Below are positions 37,297 through 45,839 of a stretch of 64,000 nt of DNA, one piece after another (within the stretch, counting starts at the first letter, position 1; each line of letters starts with the position of its first letter). Under the pieces are notes generated by a model. That model made no database searches. It was not told the DNA's origin and worked only from the letters and a program-made list of their open reading frames with translations. Location: contig JAGATB010000036.1 in assembly GCA_017621495.1 (NCBI GenBank), positions 1-64,000 of the forward strand, given 5' to 3'. A program made the position numbers and the translations under genes. Origin of the DNA: Clostridia bacterium (GTDB taxonomy: Bacteria; Bacillota; Clostridia; UMGS1810).

Positions 37297-37376
37297 ATAA
37301 ACTCCAAATTACCTTACTATGCAATAATGGTCTACAAATATTGAACCTTTTCTAAACGGTGTGTTAATGATAAAAT
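37297..37376 (+). promoter_or_regulatory. Island promoter P3 with two upstream elements
   Basis: ATAAACTCCAAATT (37297-37310), then GTCTACAAATATTGAACC (37330-37347) abutting TTTTCT (37348-37353). A 17-bp spacer and TAAAAT (37371-37376) follow. The poor -35 box next to the element is what one expects of an activator-dependent promoter. It drives the ABC importer and, probably, the long operon behind it. Confidence 0.8.
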
Positions 37377-37415
37377 GTATGTAAGATAATTTTATTTTCA
37401 AAAAGGAGAATGAAC

Positions 37416-38804
37416 ATGAAAAAACTTGTATCATTGTTATTAGTATGCGTTATGGCATTAACGCTTTTTGCAGGTTGTAAGAAGGATGACGTTGCTTCCG
37501 GCGATGTACAGAAGCTTGTTATCTGGACAGGCGAATCCCACAGCAAAAACTTCTATATGGAGAAGGTTGCCGAGTTCAACAAAACTCTCGGTAAAGAGCT
37601 GGGAATTGAAGTTGAGTATATTGTTAAGAGCAATGTAGGTCAGGAGATAGAGCTGTCATTTGTATCCGACCAGGCTCCGGACTTAATGACAGGTACTTCA
37701 CTTACAAAGAATGCCGGCGAAGGCAACATAATAGCATTTGAGGATATAAAGGGCGGCAAGGAATACATGGAGAAGTTCAAGGACTTCATAGTTCCCTTCA
37801 AAAACATGGTAGGAGATAAGACCTATACCATGCCTTTCTCAGTTACCACAACCGGACTTGTTTATAATAAGGATATGTTCAAAAAAGCAGGTATCGTAGA
37901 CAAAAAAGGCAATGCCAAGGCACCCGTTACCTGGGATGATGTGGTTAAGTATGCAGAAAAGCTTACCAATGCAGATAAGCAGGAATTCGGATTTATATAC
38001 AACGCTAAGGATTCCGCTTGGTATGGAGACAATATTGCTCAGCCTACAAATTCAAGCGGTGGCTTCAGAGACGGTTATAAGCCCTGGACGGGAGAATTTG
38101 ACTTTAGCTCACATGCAGATATAATGAAGCAGGTTATGAAGATAAAAGAAGGCGGCTGGTATGTGCCCGGTGCCGAAGGCCTCAACAATGACGCAGCCCG
38201 CGCGAGATTCTCTGCAGGCAAGGTTGGTATGAAGATGGCACAGAGCTTTGACTATGCTGTGTACACAGAGCAGTTCCCTGCACAGATTGACTGGGGCGTA
38301 GCTCCCTATCCGGTACTTGACAAGGATGAATTCCATGGTCAGTTTGCTACATTCACAGGCGGATGGATGATTAACAAAAAAGCTGTTGAAAAGTTTGGTG
38401 ACGAAAAAATTCTTAAAGTATACGACTGGTTCATCAGCGATGAATTCATGGTTGAGCTGTATAAACAAGGTATGTATATACCGTATAACTATGAGCTCAT
38501 AAAGGATGTAAAGCTTGACAAGGGAATGGAAAACTGGAAGGCATTTGCAGACATGCTTGCAATCACTTACAATCCTCCCCAGTATGTTAAGCCTGAGGTT
38601 GATATAACCGGTGCTGAAAAGATTGAAGACCAGTGGAACAAAATCTGGGCAGGGGAGATTCCCGCGTCACAGATAGACAAGGTTGTAGCTGATTACACCA
38701 AGGCATACAACGACGGTAAGAAGAAGTATGCAGAGCTTCATCCCGAGTATGAGGCTCCTGCACTTATGAGTTCAGATTACAAGATGTACGACGAAAAGAA
38801 ATAA
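37416..38804 (+). CDS. Sugar ABC transporter substrate-binding lipoprotein
   Basis: Captures a sugar or oligosaccharide outside the cell for the two permeases that follow. The 462-residue protein has a lipoprotein signal ending LFAGC (lipidated Cys at 21). It belongs to the extracellular solute-binding family 1 (KLVIWTGESHSKNF, then FTGGWMINKKAVEKFGDEKILKVYDWF). ATG 37416 has AAGGAG at 8 bases; the in-frame ATG at 37410 is too close to it. Pectic oligosaccharide as substrate is inferred from the GH105 gene downstream. Confidence 0.92.
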   Translation: MKKLVSLLLVCVMALTLFAGCKKDDVASGDVQKLVIWTGESHSKNFYMEKVAEFNKTLGKELGIEVEYIVKSNVGQEIELSFVSDQAPDLMTGTSLTKNAGEGNIIAFEDIKGGKEYMEKFKDFIVPFKNMVGDKTYTMPFSVTTTGLVYNKDMFKKAGIVDKKGNAKAPVTWDDVVKYAEKLTNADKQEFGFIYNAKDSAWYGDNIAQPTNSSGGFRDGYKPWTGEFDFSSHADIMKQVMKIKEGGWYVPGAEGLNNDAARARFSAGKVGMKMAQSFDYAVYTEQFPAQIDWGVAPYPVLDKDEFHGQFATFTGGWMINKKAVEKFGDEKILKVYDWFISDEFMVELYKQGMYIPYNYELIKDVKLDKGMENWKAFADMLAITYNPPQYVKPEVDITGAEKIEDQWNKIWAGEIPASQIDKVVADYTKAYNDGKKKYAELHPEYEAPALMSSDYKMYDEKK

Positions 38805-38819
38805 GGAAGGAAGTTAGCG

Positions 38820-39752
38820 TTGAGTACAATTACTAAAACAATCAATAAAAACAAATCCCCAAAGAGACTCTCTGATTCCACTCAGTGCTATCTACTTATA
38901 AGCTTGCAGATTATAGGATTTTTGGTATTCACCATTTATCCTATAATCTGGGCAGTTTCCAAATCCTGGTTTTACTATAACGGCGTAGACGCGGAAACCA
39001 GCTTTGTAGGCTGGGAGAACTTTGCCATTGCATTTAGTGATGCCAAGTATTGGAGCTCCTGGATAGTTACATTTAAGTTCACATTCTACAAGATTATCAT
39101 AGAAATACCCCTGGCACTGGTGCTTGCTACCTTGCTCTCCAAGGGACGCAAGGGCTCCAATGCATTCAGGTCTATTTTCTATCTGCCCAATATCATAAGC
39201 GTAGCTATAGTCGGTGTTATGGTCTCTAATCTGTTTGATTACTTCGGCGTGATGAACAAGATACTCTCTGCATTGGGCTTGGTAAAGAACCCCATAGACT
39301 GGTTTGCTAATTCCTCAACCTCATTGGGTGTCCTGGTTGCAGGCTCCACATGGAGCAGTTTTGGTATAAATATGCTTTATTTCTGTGCGGCACTCAACAA
39401 TGTGCCCAAGGATATGTACGAAGCGGCAGACATTGACGGCGCAGGTAAAATCAGACAGTTCTTCAACATTACTATACCCATGATTGCACCTGTTGCAAGC
39501 ACTATATTGCTGCTTGCCATAAACGGTACACTTCATGTGGGCGAATACATACTTGTTACCACCGGTGGCGGACCTGCAGGTACCACCAATACCGTAGGCT
39601 CCTATCTTATTGACGCCTTTGTACCCGGATTTGCAGATACAGCAGTCAACATAGGCTACGGCTGCGCATTGGCACTTATTACAACTGTTATTTATTCGGT
39701 TATAGCCGTGATTTACAGCAAGTCAACAAAGAAACTGCAGAATATATACTAA
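38820..39752 (+). CDS. Sugar ABC transporter permease (MalF/UgpA type)
   Basis: The first membrane subunit of the importer. 310 residues with six predicted helices and the family loop EAADIDGAGKIRQFFNITIPMI, which contacts the ATPase (EAA motif). The start is TTG 38820, with AAGGAAGG upstream. No ATPase gene is in the island. As in many Gram-positive sugar systems, a shared MsmK-like ATPase elsewhere would energise it (inference). Confidence 0.94.
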   Translation: MSTITKTINKNKSPKRLSDSTQCYLLISLQIIGFLVFTIYPIIWAVSKSWFYYNGVDAETSFVGWENFAIAFSDAKYWSSWIVTFKFTFYKIIIEIPLALVLATLLSKGRKGSNAFRSIFYLPNIISVAIVGVMVSNLFDYFGVMNKILSALGLVKNPIDWFANSSTSLGVLVAGSTWSSFGINMLYFCAALNNVPKDMYEAADIDGAGKIRQFFNITIPMIAPVASTILLLAINGTLHVGEYILVTTGGGPAGTTNTVGSYLIDAFVPGFADTAVNIGYGCALALITTVIYSVIAVIYSKSTKKLQNIY

Positions 39753-39767
39753 GGAGGGAATATTACA

Positions 39768-40628
39768 ATGCATTCAGTTAAAAAGACAAATTTTATCACA
39801 GGCATTTTCACATATTTGGTGTTCATCTGTGTTACTGTTGTGGTGGTTTTCCCCCTTTTATACGTAATACTTTCGTCATTTAAATCCAATATGGAGATTA
39901 TGGCATATCCGGACAGGTACTTCCCCAAGGAGTTTACCTTCGATAACTACATACAGGCATGGAATTCAGACAGCTTTAACGTAGGCAGAATGTTCTTTAA
40001 CTCACTGTGGTTTACCTGCTGCATGGTGTTCGTTACACTGCTTACATCATCAATCAGCGGATATGTGTTTGCCAGAGGTGAGTTTAAGCTCAAGAAGGTA
40101 TTCTTTGCTATCTTCTCTGCACTTATGTTTATGTCGCTGGGCTCCATTACTATTTACCCCAAGTTTGAGGTGTTGTCCATGCTGGGACTGAACAAATCCC
40201 TCTGGGGGCTTATAGTAATGCAGTGCTTCGGCATACCGGTTGTAAACATGTACATGGTACGTTCCTTTGTGAATACTCTTCCCAAGGAGCTGGACGAAGC
40301 TGCAAGAATTGACGGATGCTCTTTTACGGGCATATTTTTCCGTATAATCCTTCCGCTTCTGAAGCCTACCCTGGCTACATTGGCTATACTGTCCTTCCAG
40401 CAGTCCTGGAACAGCTACCTTATGCCTACGCTGTTCACCATGTCCCGCCCCGACCAGCAGACCCTCATAGTGGGTATCATAGCTCTCAAGAATTCGGGCG
40501 AGGGTGCAGCTGCATGGAATCTGATGTTTGCGGCTACAAGTATAGCTCTTGTCCCTGTGTTGGTGGTGTATGCCATCTTCAGCAGATATTTTACTGCAGG
40601 CATTACTGCGGGAGCAGTCAAGGGATGA
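39768..40628 (+). CDS. Sugar ABC transporter permease (MalG/UgpE type)
   Basis: The second membrane subunit. 286 residues with six helices and the EAA loop LDEAARIDGCSFTGIFFRIILPLLKPTLATL. The start lies 15 bases after the first permease with AAGGAGGG before it. The trio of binding protein and two permeases is a complete carbohydrate uptake type 1 set apart from the ATPase. Confidence 0.95.
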   Translation: MHSVKKTNFITGIFTYLVFICVTVVVVFPLLYVILSSFKSNMEIMAYPDRYFPKEFTFDNYIQAWNSDSFNVGRMFFNSLWFTCCMVFVTLLTSSISGYVFARGEFKLKKVFFAIFSALMFMSLGSITIYPKFEVLSMLGLNKSLWGLIVMQCFGIPVVNMYMVRSFVNTLPKELDEAARIDGCSFTGIFFRIILPLLKPTLATLAILSFQQSWNSYLMPTLFTMSRPDQQTLIVGIIALKNSGEGAAAWNLMFAATSIALVPVLVVYAIFSRYFTAGITAGAVKG

Positions 40629-40662
40629 TTACTTCACAAATTTTTGTAGGAGGTAGATAATA

Positions 40663-43600
40663 TTGAAAAAATTCACAAGCAAGTTATTCTCCGTTGCTGT
40701 GGCAATCGGACTTACAGTTAATACCATATGTGCCTCCGCTGCATTTACCTTTGTTACTCAGCAGTTCGAGCCCAAGGATGTTGAACTGGTGGTAGAGGCA
40801 GAGGACTTCACAGGCTCAGGCTTCAGGGTAGCAGAGGATGCTGCTGCCTCCGGAGGCAAAGCTCTTGTGAGCGGCGATGGCAAGATGAGCCATACCTTCA
40901 CTCTGGATACGGATGTGGAGAAGCTCACAATTTACGCATATCATAAATCATCGGACATGACCAAGGCTCTTACATACATGTCATTGGAGGGCTTTGAACG
41001 CTATGCACTGTATGATTATGAATATAATGTATACAATTCAACCAGATTTTTCTATGATACAGCTCCTGCAGGAAGCTATACAATTAACCTTACAGGTGCA
41101 CGTGCAGGACAGTTTATAGACAAGTTTGTAATCAAATATGATAAGGTTGCTCCTGTAGCAGAGCAAGCTCCTGACACAGACACTCAGGTAAAGGAAGAAG
41201 CACAGATAGACCTCAGCAAATACAGAGAGGGCAATCCCAAGCTTGAAACCATGGAAATAGCTGAAATCAAAGAAGCTATACCCGGCTCCTTTGCTGCAGA
41301 ATGCGAGGACGGTACATTTAATAAGCAGCTGGGTGCGGTGATATATAATGAAGCTGCATCAAACGGCAAGGTGTACATCAGCACCAGTGATTCCGACAAC
41401 AAAGACAGTAACGGCGGTGACACCGAAATGCGTTTCAAATTCTATGTATCCAAGAGTGCTAATTACAGATTGTGGCTCAGGTACTTTACTCCTGATGCAA
41501 ACCACAAGTGTGCGTGGATATCCTTTGACGGTATTGACTGGAAGGAGTGCGGCGTAGGTACTCCCTCAACCGCATATACATGGAAGAATTTCTTTAATGT
41601 GGACCTCCGTGAAGGCTGGCACACCGTTGAAGTAAAGCACAGAACCAATGGCTGGCATATGGATAAGTTCATTATAACCTCGGATACTTCATATTCACCG
41701 CAGGGCTTTGGCTCAATCGGCGGTGAAGCTGCCGGAACGGATAACACGGCGGCAAAAATTGTGGAAAGTAAGAGACTTAACCCCAAGGTCAAGAGCAACA
41801 ACTTCCGTTTCCGTTCCGATGCGGATTTTGAGTTTGTAGGCGGCGATATTATGGTGCCTTCTACCAATATTGCATCTGCTTTGGGTATACATCAGCAGGA
41901 CATGGACGGATACTTCCTGTTGGTGCGTGGCAGAGAGTATATGAAGTTTTATGACGGTTCAAGCAGAGTCATATCCTCCGGCAAGGTGATAAATACTGCC
42001 AAGGCTTCACATTCACTGCCCGAAGAGGACGATATAGTGATGATTTCGCTCAGGGCTGCTCAGGAGACCTTTGGTTTTGACTATGAGTACGATGCAAGCG
42101 AAAATACCCTGCATATATTTGACAGCTATACCGAGCCATATGTGCGTACAGCTACGGACGAGGAGCTCATAGTCGAAACAGGTAAGAAGACCATATACTA
42201 TACCATACCATATGATAATCCCAATGCCAAGGTGGAGGTATTCTTTAAGTACAGTCTCCACGATATCAACGGTGTAAGAAATATGAATTGGGATAACCTC
42301 AGCAAGCTGGCAAACGGCGGTACTTCATATAAGCTCATGGATCAGTATGCCGGCAAAGGTGCCAACTACTGGTACAGGGCGCAGACACCAATTTATTCGG
42401 ATGGAGCATTCAGAGGCGTGCAGTTTGTGGCAGAGGATAGACAGTATTATGTCAAGGTCGTAATAACCGATAATGGTACTCAGGATGAATTCATGAAGCT
42501 CTCACCCTCTCCCGGAGGCTGGGAAACCAAGATGACTCCTGATGAGTATAAGTACAATACAAACGGTGAGCTCCTGCTGGTGCCTACCTTTGAGAATATA
42601 GGCTACTACATAGACCATGCCAACGATAACTCAAGCTGCACTATAACCTACCGCAAGGTGGGTGATGCAGACTGGAAGCCGGTATTTGAGCCAATGCATG
42701 ATACCGAGACTCACCAGTTCAGAGGTACCATAGCATTCCTGGAGCAGGATACAGACTACGAGGTTAAGGCTGTGATTACAGAGAACGGTGCCGTGGTTAA
42801 AGAGAGCACGGCGACAGTTCATACATGGATGGACAATCCGCCCATAGCTCAGACCATTAAGCTTAAGGACATATACTCCGGCAGCGGAGACCTTACCGTA
42901 ATGGACCTTAAGGGTACTGAGGACGGCTGGATTAAGATAGACGGCGAGGGCATGGCTGTTGACGCCGGTAAAGTGTTTTACGAGGCTGTAACCATCAGCA
43001 ATTGTGAATATCTGATATTTGAGAATGTAAAGGTAAGGGGTGGCTCGGAATTCGGTATCATAATAGATGAGAATTGCCACGATATACGTATAGTAAACTG
43101 CGACATAGCAGAGTGGGGTACCGGCAGTGCTCAGGACCCCGACTTAGGTCCGTACTATCGTGTGGGCAACACTACCAATCAGCGTGCGGGAATCGAAGCT
43201 GTTTCTTCTGTAAATCTGGTAGTGGAACGCTGCTACATTCACGACAGCGACAGCAATACCAACCCCTGGAAGGACCACAACTACAGCAGCGTACACCCCA
43301 TGGGCAGCACTGCAATCATGATGTGGGGTCAGAGGGGTACCGTAATCCGCTACAATGACCTCATAGGCAGTGACCTCCACCGTTACAATGACGTACTGGA
43401 GGGTGCTCAGAACGGTAACAGAAGCCCCGGCTCTACGGGAAGCGATTCTGATATATACGGCAATCTGCTTATGTTCTCCAATGACGACTCCATGGAGATG
43501 GACGGTGCACAGATGAACACACGTGTGTATCAGAATAAAATTGAGCAAACCTATGTAGGTATATCCACTACTCCCATGACCATGGGACCCGGATATATAT

Positions 43601-44385
43601 ACAGAAATCAGATAGTAACCAACAGCGATAAGGTTGGAAACAAAGGAAACTCCATGAAGACCGGAGGCTCTGCTGACCATTGGCCCCGAGTTTACTTCTT
43701 TAACAACACCTTCCGTGCGAGCGGCGGCTGTGTGCGTAATGCAAACTACAGCGGCGTGACCGAATGGCACGGAACCTCAAGAAATACTATTTATGCTGCA
43801 GTGTCTGCAACCGGTACATACGGAAATGGCAGGTCTCTGGAAAACACCTATGCAGACGAGCGCGATGACTATGATTATGATTTACTTTGCGGTACATATA
43901 TCATACCCACTCATGCTGAAAAGAATGGTATATTCGATACTCCGCAGTTCGTAAATGATGTCACAGGCGATTTCCGTCTGGTAGAGGAAAGCCCCGGCTG
44001 GGAGGCAGGTACGCCCCTTGGCAGCTTTACAGCTACCGATAAACCCCACATGGGTGCATTTGTAGGTGATGAATACGACGAAAACTTCCTGCCCGCAAGA
44101 CCCATAGATATGTCTGCGGATATGTATACACTCAATCTCAAACCCGGCGAAGAGGGCACGGTAAAGATAAACGTGGGCAACGTAGAAGCCGGACACACCT
44201 ACAGCATAATGAAAAACCGCGACTTTGACTTCATAGAGATACTTAATGAAAATAAGGAAAATGTGGCTCTGGAGCCCAATTCCACAATTGAACTCAAGCT
44301 GAAGTCCAACACGGCAGGCAAAGCAGTGGTGCTAGTAAGACTGGATAACGGATTTTCGGTACCGGTTGTAATTTATTGTAAATAA
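40663..44385 (+). CDS. Secreted CBM/right-handed beta-helix protein, candidate pectin-active enzyme (paralogue 1)
   Basis: A 1240-residue exported protein (signal peptide ~1-27). Two CBM-like sheet domains (~35-165 starting VELVVEAEDF; ~205-345 starting FAAECEDGTF) are followed by a copper-amine-oxidase-N-like domain (~375-480) and Fn3-like strands (~490-720). A right-handed parallel beta-helix follows (~740-1120) with stacked NCDIAEWG, RCYIHDSD, VIRYNDLIG and DIYGNLLMF turns. The acidic patch DDSMEMDGAQMNTRVYQNKIEQ is shared with paralogue 2. Polysaccharide lyases of pectin often use this fold; the exact activity is unknown. The start is TTG 40663, with AGGAGG 9 bases upstream. Confidence 0.78.
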   Translation: MKKFTSKLFSVAVAIGLTVNTICASAAFTFVTQQFEPKDVELVVEAEDFTGSGFRVAEDAAASGGKALVSGDGKMSHTFTLDTDVEKLTIYAYHKSSDMTKALTYMSLEGFERYALYDYEYNVYNSTRFFYDTAPAGSYTINLTGARAGQFIDKFVIKYDKVAPVAEQAPDTDTQVKEEAQIDLSKYREGNPKLETMEIAEIKEAIPGSFAAECEDGTFNKQLGAVIYNEAASNGKVYISTSDSDNKDSNGGDTEMRFKFYVSKSANYRLWLRYFTPDANHKCAWISFDGIDWKECGVGTPSTAYTWKNFFNVDLREGWHTVEVKHRTNGWHMDKFIITSDTSYSPQGFGSIGGEAAGTDNTAAKIVESKRLNPKVKSNNFRFRSDADFEFVGGDIMVPSTNIASALGIHQQDMDGYFLLVRGREYMKFYDGSSRVISSGKVINTAKASHSLPEEDDIVMISLRAAQETFGFDYEYDASENTLHIFDSYTEPYVRTATDEELIVETGKKTIYYTIPYDNPNAKVEVFFKYSLHDINGVRNMNWDNLSKLANGGTSYKLMDQYAGKGANYWYRAQTPIYSDGAFRGVQFVAEDRQYYVKVVITDNGTQDEFMKLSPSPGGWETKMTPDEYKYNTNGELLLVPTFENIGYYIDHANDNSSCTITYRKVGDADWKPVFEPMHDTETHQFRGTIAFLEQDTDYEVKAVITENGAVVKESTATVHTWMDNPPIAQTIKLKDIYSGSGDLTVMDLKGTEDGWIKIDGEGMAVDAGKVFYEAVTISNCEYLIFENVKVRGGSEFGIIIDENCHDIRIVNCDIAEWGTGSAQDPDLGPYYRVGNTTNQRAGIEAVSSVNLVVERCYIHDSDSNTNPWKDHNYSSVHPMGSTAIMMWGQRGTVIRYNDLIGSDLHRYNDVLEGAQNGNRSPGSTGSDSDIYGNLLMFSNDDSMEMDGAQMNTRVYQNKIEQTYVGISTTPMTMGPGYIYRNQIVTNSDKVGNKGNSMKTGGSADHWPRVYFFNNTFRASGGCVRNANYSGVTEWHGTSRNTIYAAVSATGTYGNGRSLENTYADERDDYDYDLLCGTYIIPTHAEKNGIFDTPQFVNDVTGDFRLVEESPGWEAGTPLGSFTATDKPHMGAFVGDEYDENFLPARPIDMSADMYTLNLKPGEEGTVKINVGNVEAGHTYSIMKNRDFDFIEILNENKENVALEPNSTIELKLKSNTAGKAVVLVRLDNGFSVPVVIYCK

Positions 44386-44447
44386 ATTTAAATTAAATAC
44401 TGATTTGTTGTGTATGAAACAGCACTTAAATGTTTCATAGAATCATG

Positions 44448-44462
44448 TAAATTGAAGTTTAT
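44448..44462 (+). promoter_or_regulatory. Single island motif TAAATTGAAGTTTAT
   Basis: A copy of the 15-base motif found at island promoters, with one change, 32 bases before the next ATG and in reverse orientation relative to P2 and P3. An ATGAAACA/TGTTTCAT hairpin (about 44414-44438) lies just upstream. No clear -10 box follows, so this may be only a binding site. Confidence 0.45.
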
Positions 44463-44493
44463 CAAACAAAAACACAGAAAGGAATGAATCATA

Positions 44494-45714
44494 ATGATTA
44501 AATCAAGAAAACTCATTTCCATATTTGTATCAGCTGCAATGCTGGTGACTATGCTTAGTGCATTCACAACGGTTGCATCTGCGGAGGAGACAGCACAAGC
44601 ATATACGGTGCATCTTTGGGAAACTTTTGAAAGCGGAGCAAAAAATGCTACATGTAACCAGACTGCAGCACTGTCCTCAATGCAAGGTGTATACGGTAAT
44701 GCTGCAAAGTTAAGCTATAAAGGTCCCTATGTATCAAACAACAACTATGCACAATTAGACTTTGCGCTTACCGATACAATTACTGTTGCAGAAGCACTTG
44801 AAAATAATTTAAAAGTAGAGGTAGAGTTTGATTTCTGTGCTTCTGCGTTAGCCACTGATGATAACTATTTTTACCTTACTTCATCGAGTAAAAACTCATC
44901 AAACTATGCTGCGGGATTTTCAATAAAAAAAACCGGACAAACAAAGGCTTTAAAATATAATGGTTCAGGAAATGTTGATGTTAAATCGAAATATGATACA
45001 TTAAGCACTTTTCATACCTTCAAAATCGTTGTGCATGCTGAAAAAGCAGGGTATACAAATCCGGTAACCAATACCGCAACTACGGCAGATGGTTGGGTTT
45101 TAGATGGCTTTTATTTTGACGGTACAGAACAGAAAGGCCAAGCTAAATATACACTTGGCGGTTTAACAGGTACGCACGATTTTACAAACTTATTTTTTAG
45201 GTTTAAATCTAATACAGACTTTGCCGGAGAAATAGGCTTAGACAACGTATCAGTAATCTCCTATTCCGCAGATTCCTCACCGGCTCCGGACAAACGTGCA
45301 TTTATAGAAAATGTAATTAATAATTATTCGGAAAAAGCAGGAACACCTGCTTATGTAAAGGCGTTTGATTTATTCGAAAAGGATTACATCACTACAGATG
45401 AAATCAACGAAGTGTACTACATGTTAGAGGGCAGCAGTGACTTGTATACAATAGATGATATATACAATTCAGCCAGAGGTGTTAAGGTCACAAGTAATGA
45501 TACAGTAGGCGGAACACCTATCCTCATAGTCGGTGCATTCTTAAACGACAAGTTGTATGATGCTTTTAGCGTTGAGCTGAATATTGCAAATGGTTCATCC
45601 GAAACAATTTCATTCCCTGCTGAATTTGTTGTTGAGGACAAAGCAAGTCTCAGAGCATTTATATTTGCATCAGTTGACTGCCTTGTACCATTGGCTAAGG
45701 CACGCAAAGAATAA
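44494..45714 (+). CDS. Secreted LamG-like protein with helical linker
   Basis: A 406-residue exported protein (signal peptide ~1-30, cleavage near VASA-EE). Residues ~35-255 form a concanavalin/LamG-like domain similar to those of the giant protein, ending FAGEIGLDNVSVISYSADSSPAPDK. The same PAPDK linker and short helical segment follow, then a ~90-residue sheet domain. No catalytic motif is seen. It is probably a glycan-binding surface component. The TGTAGGG hairpin pair follows the stop and may terminate transcription. Confidence 0.75.
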   Translation: MIKSRKLISIFVSAAMLVTMLSAFTTVASAEETAQAYTVHLWETFESGAKNATCNQTAALSSMQGVYGNAAKLSYKGPYVSNNNYAQLDFALTDTITVAEALENNLKVEVEFDFCASALATDDNYFYLTSSSKNSSNYAAGFSIKKTGQTKALKYNGSGNVDVKSKYDTLSTFHTFKIVVHAEKAGYTNPVTNTATTADGWVLDGFYFDGTEQKGQAKYTLGGLTGTHDFTNLFFRFKSNTDFAGEIGLDNVSVISYSADSSPAPDKRAFIENVINNYSEKAGTPAYVKAFDLFEKDYITTDEINEVYYMLEGSSDLYTIDDIYNSARGVKVTSNDTVGGTPILIVGAFLNDKLYDAFSVELNIANGSSETISFPAEFVVEDKASLRAFIFASVDCLVPLAKARKE

Positions 45715-45719
45715 ATTTT

Positions 45720-45795
45720 CCGGAATGTCGGAAACCGCCATTCCCTACATGCTCTGAATATCACGCATGTAGGGTTTGGCGTTTACGACAAACCG
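45720..45795. repeat. Paired TGTAGGG-type hairpins (palindromic)
   Basis: The left hairpin has stem GGAATG/CATTCC (45722-45744, complement orientation) and the right one GGTTTG/CAAACC (45773-45794). The two halves are inverted copies joined at GCATGTAGGG. Same family as the element at 12629-12760. Confidence 0.65.
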
Positions 45796-45839
45796 TTTGT
45801 AATTCAATAACATGTATTAATTAACCACGGAGGATGTTT

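Noticed and set aside
40638..40650. AAATTTTTGTAG before the gene at 40663, similar to part of the kinase promoter element
   Set aside because: It overlaps the Shine-Dalgarno sequence, has no promoter boxes at the right distance, and lacks the ACC/GAC end; taken as chance.
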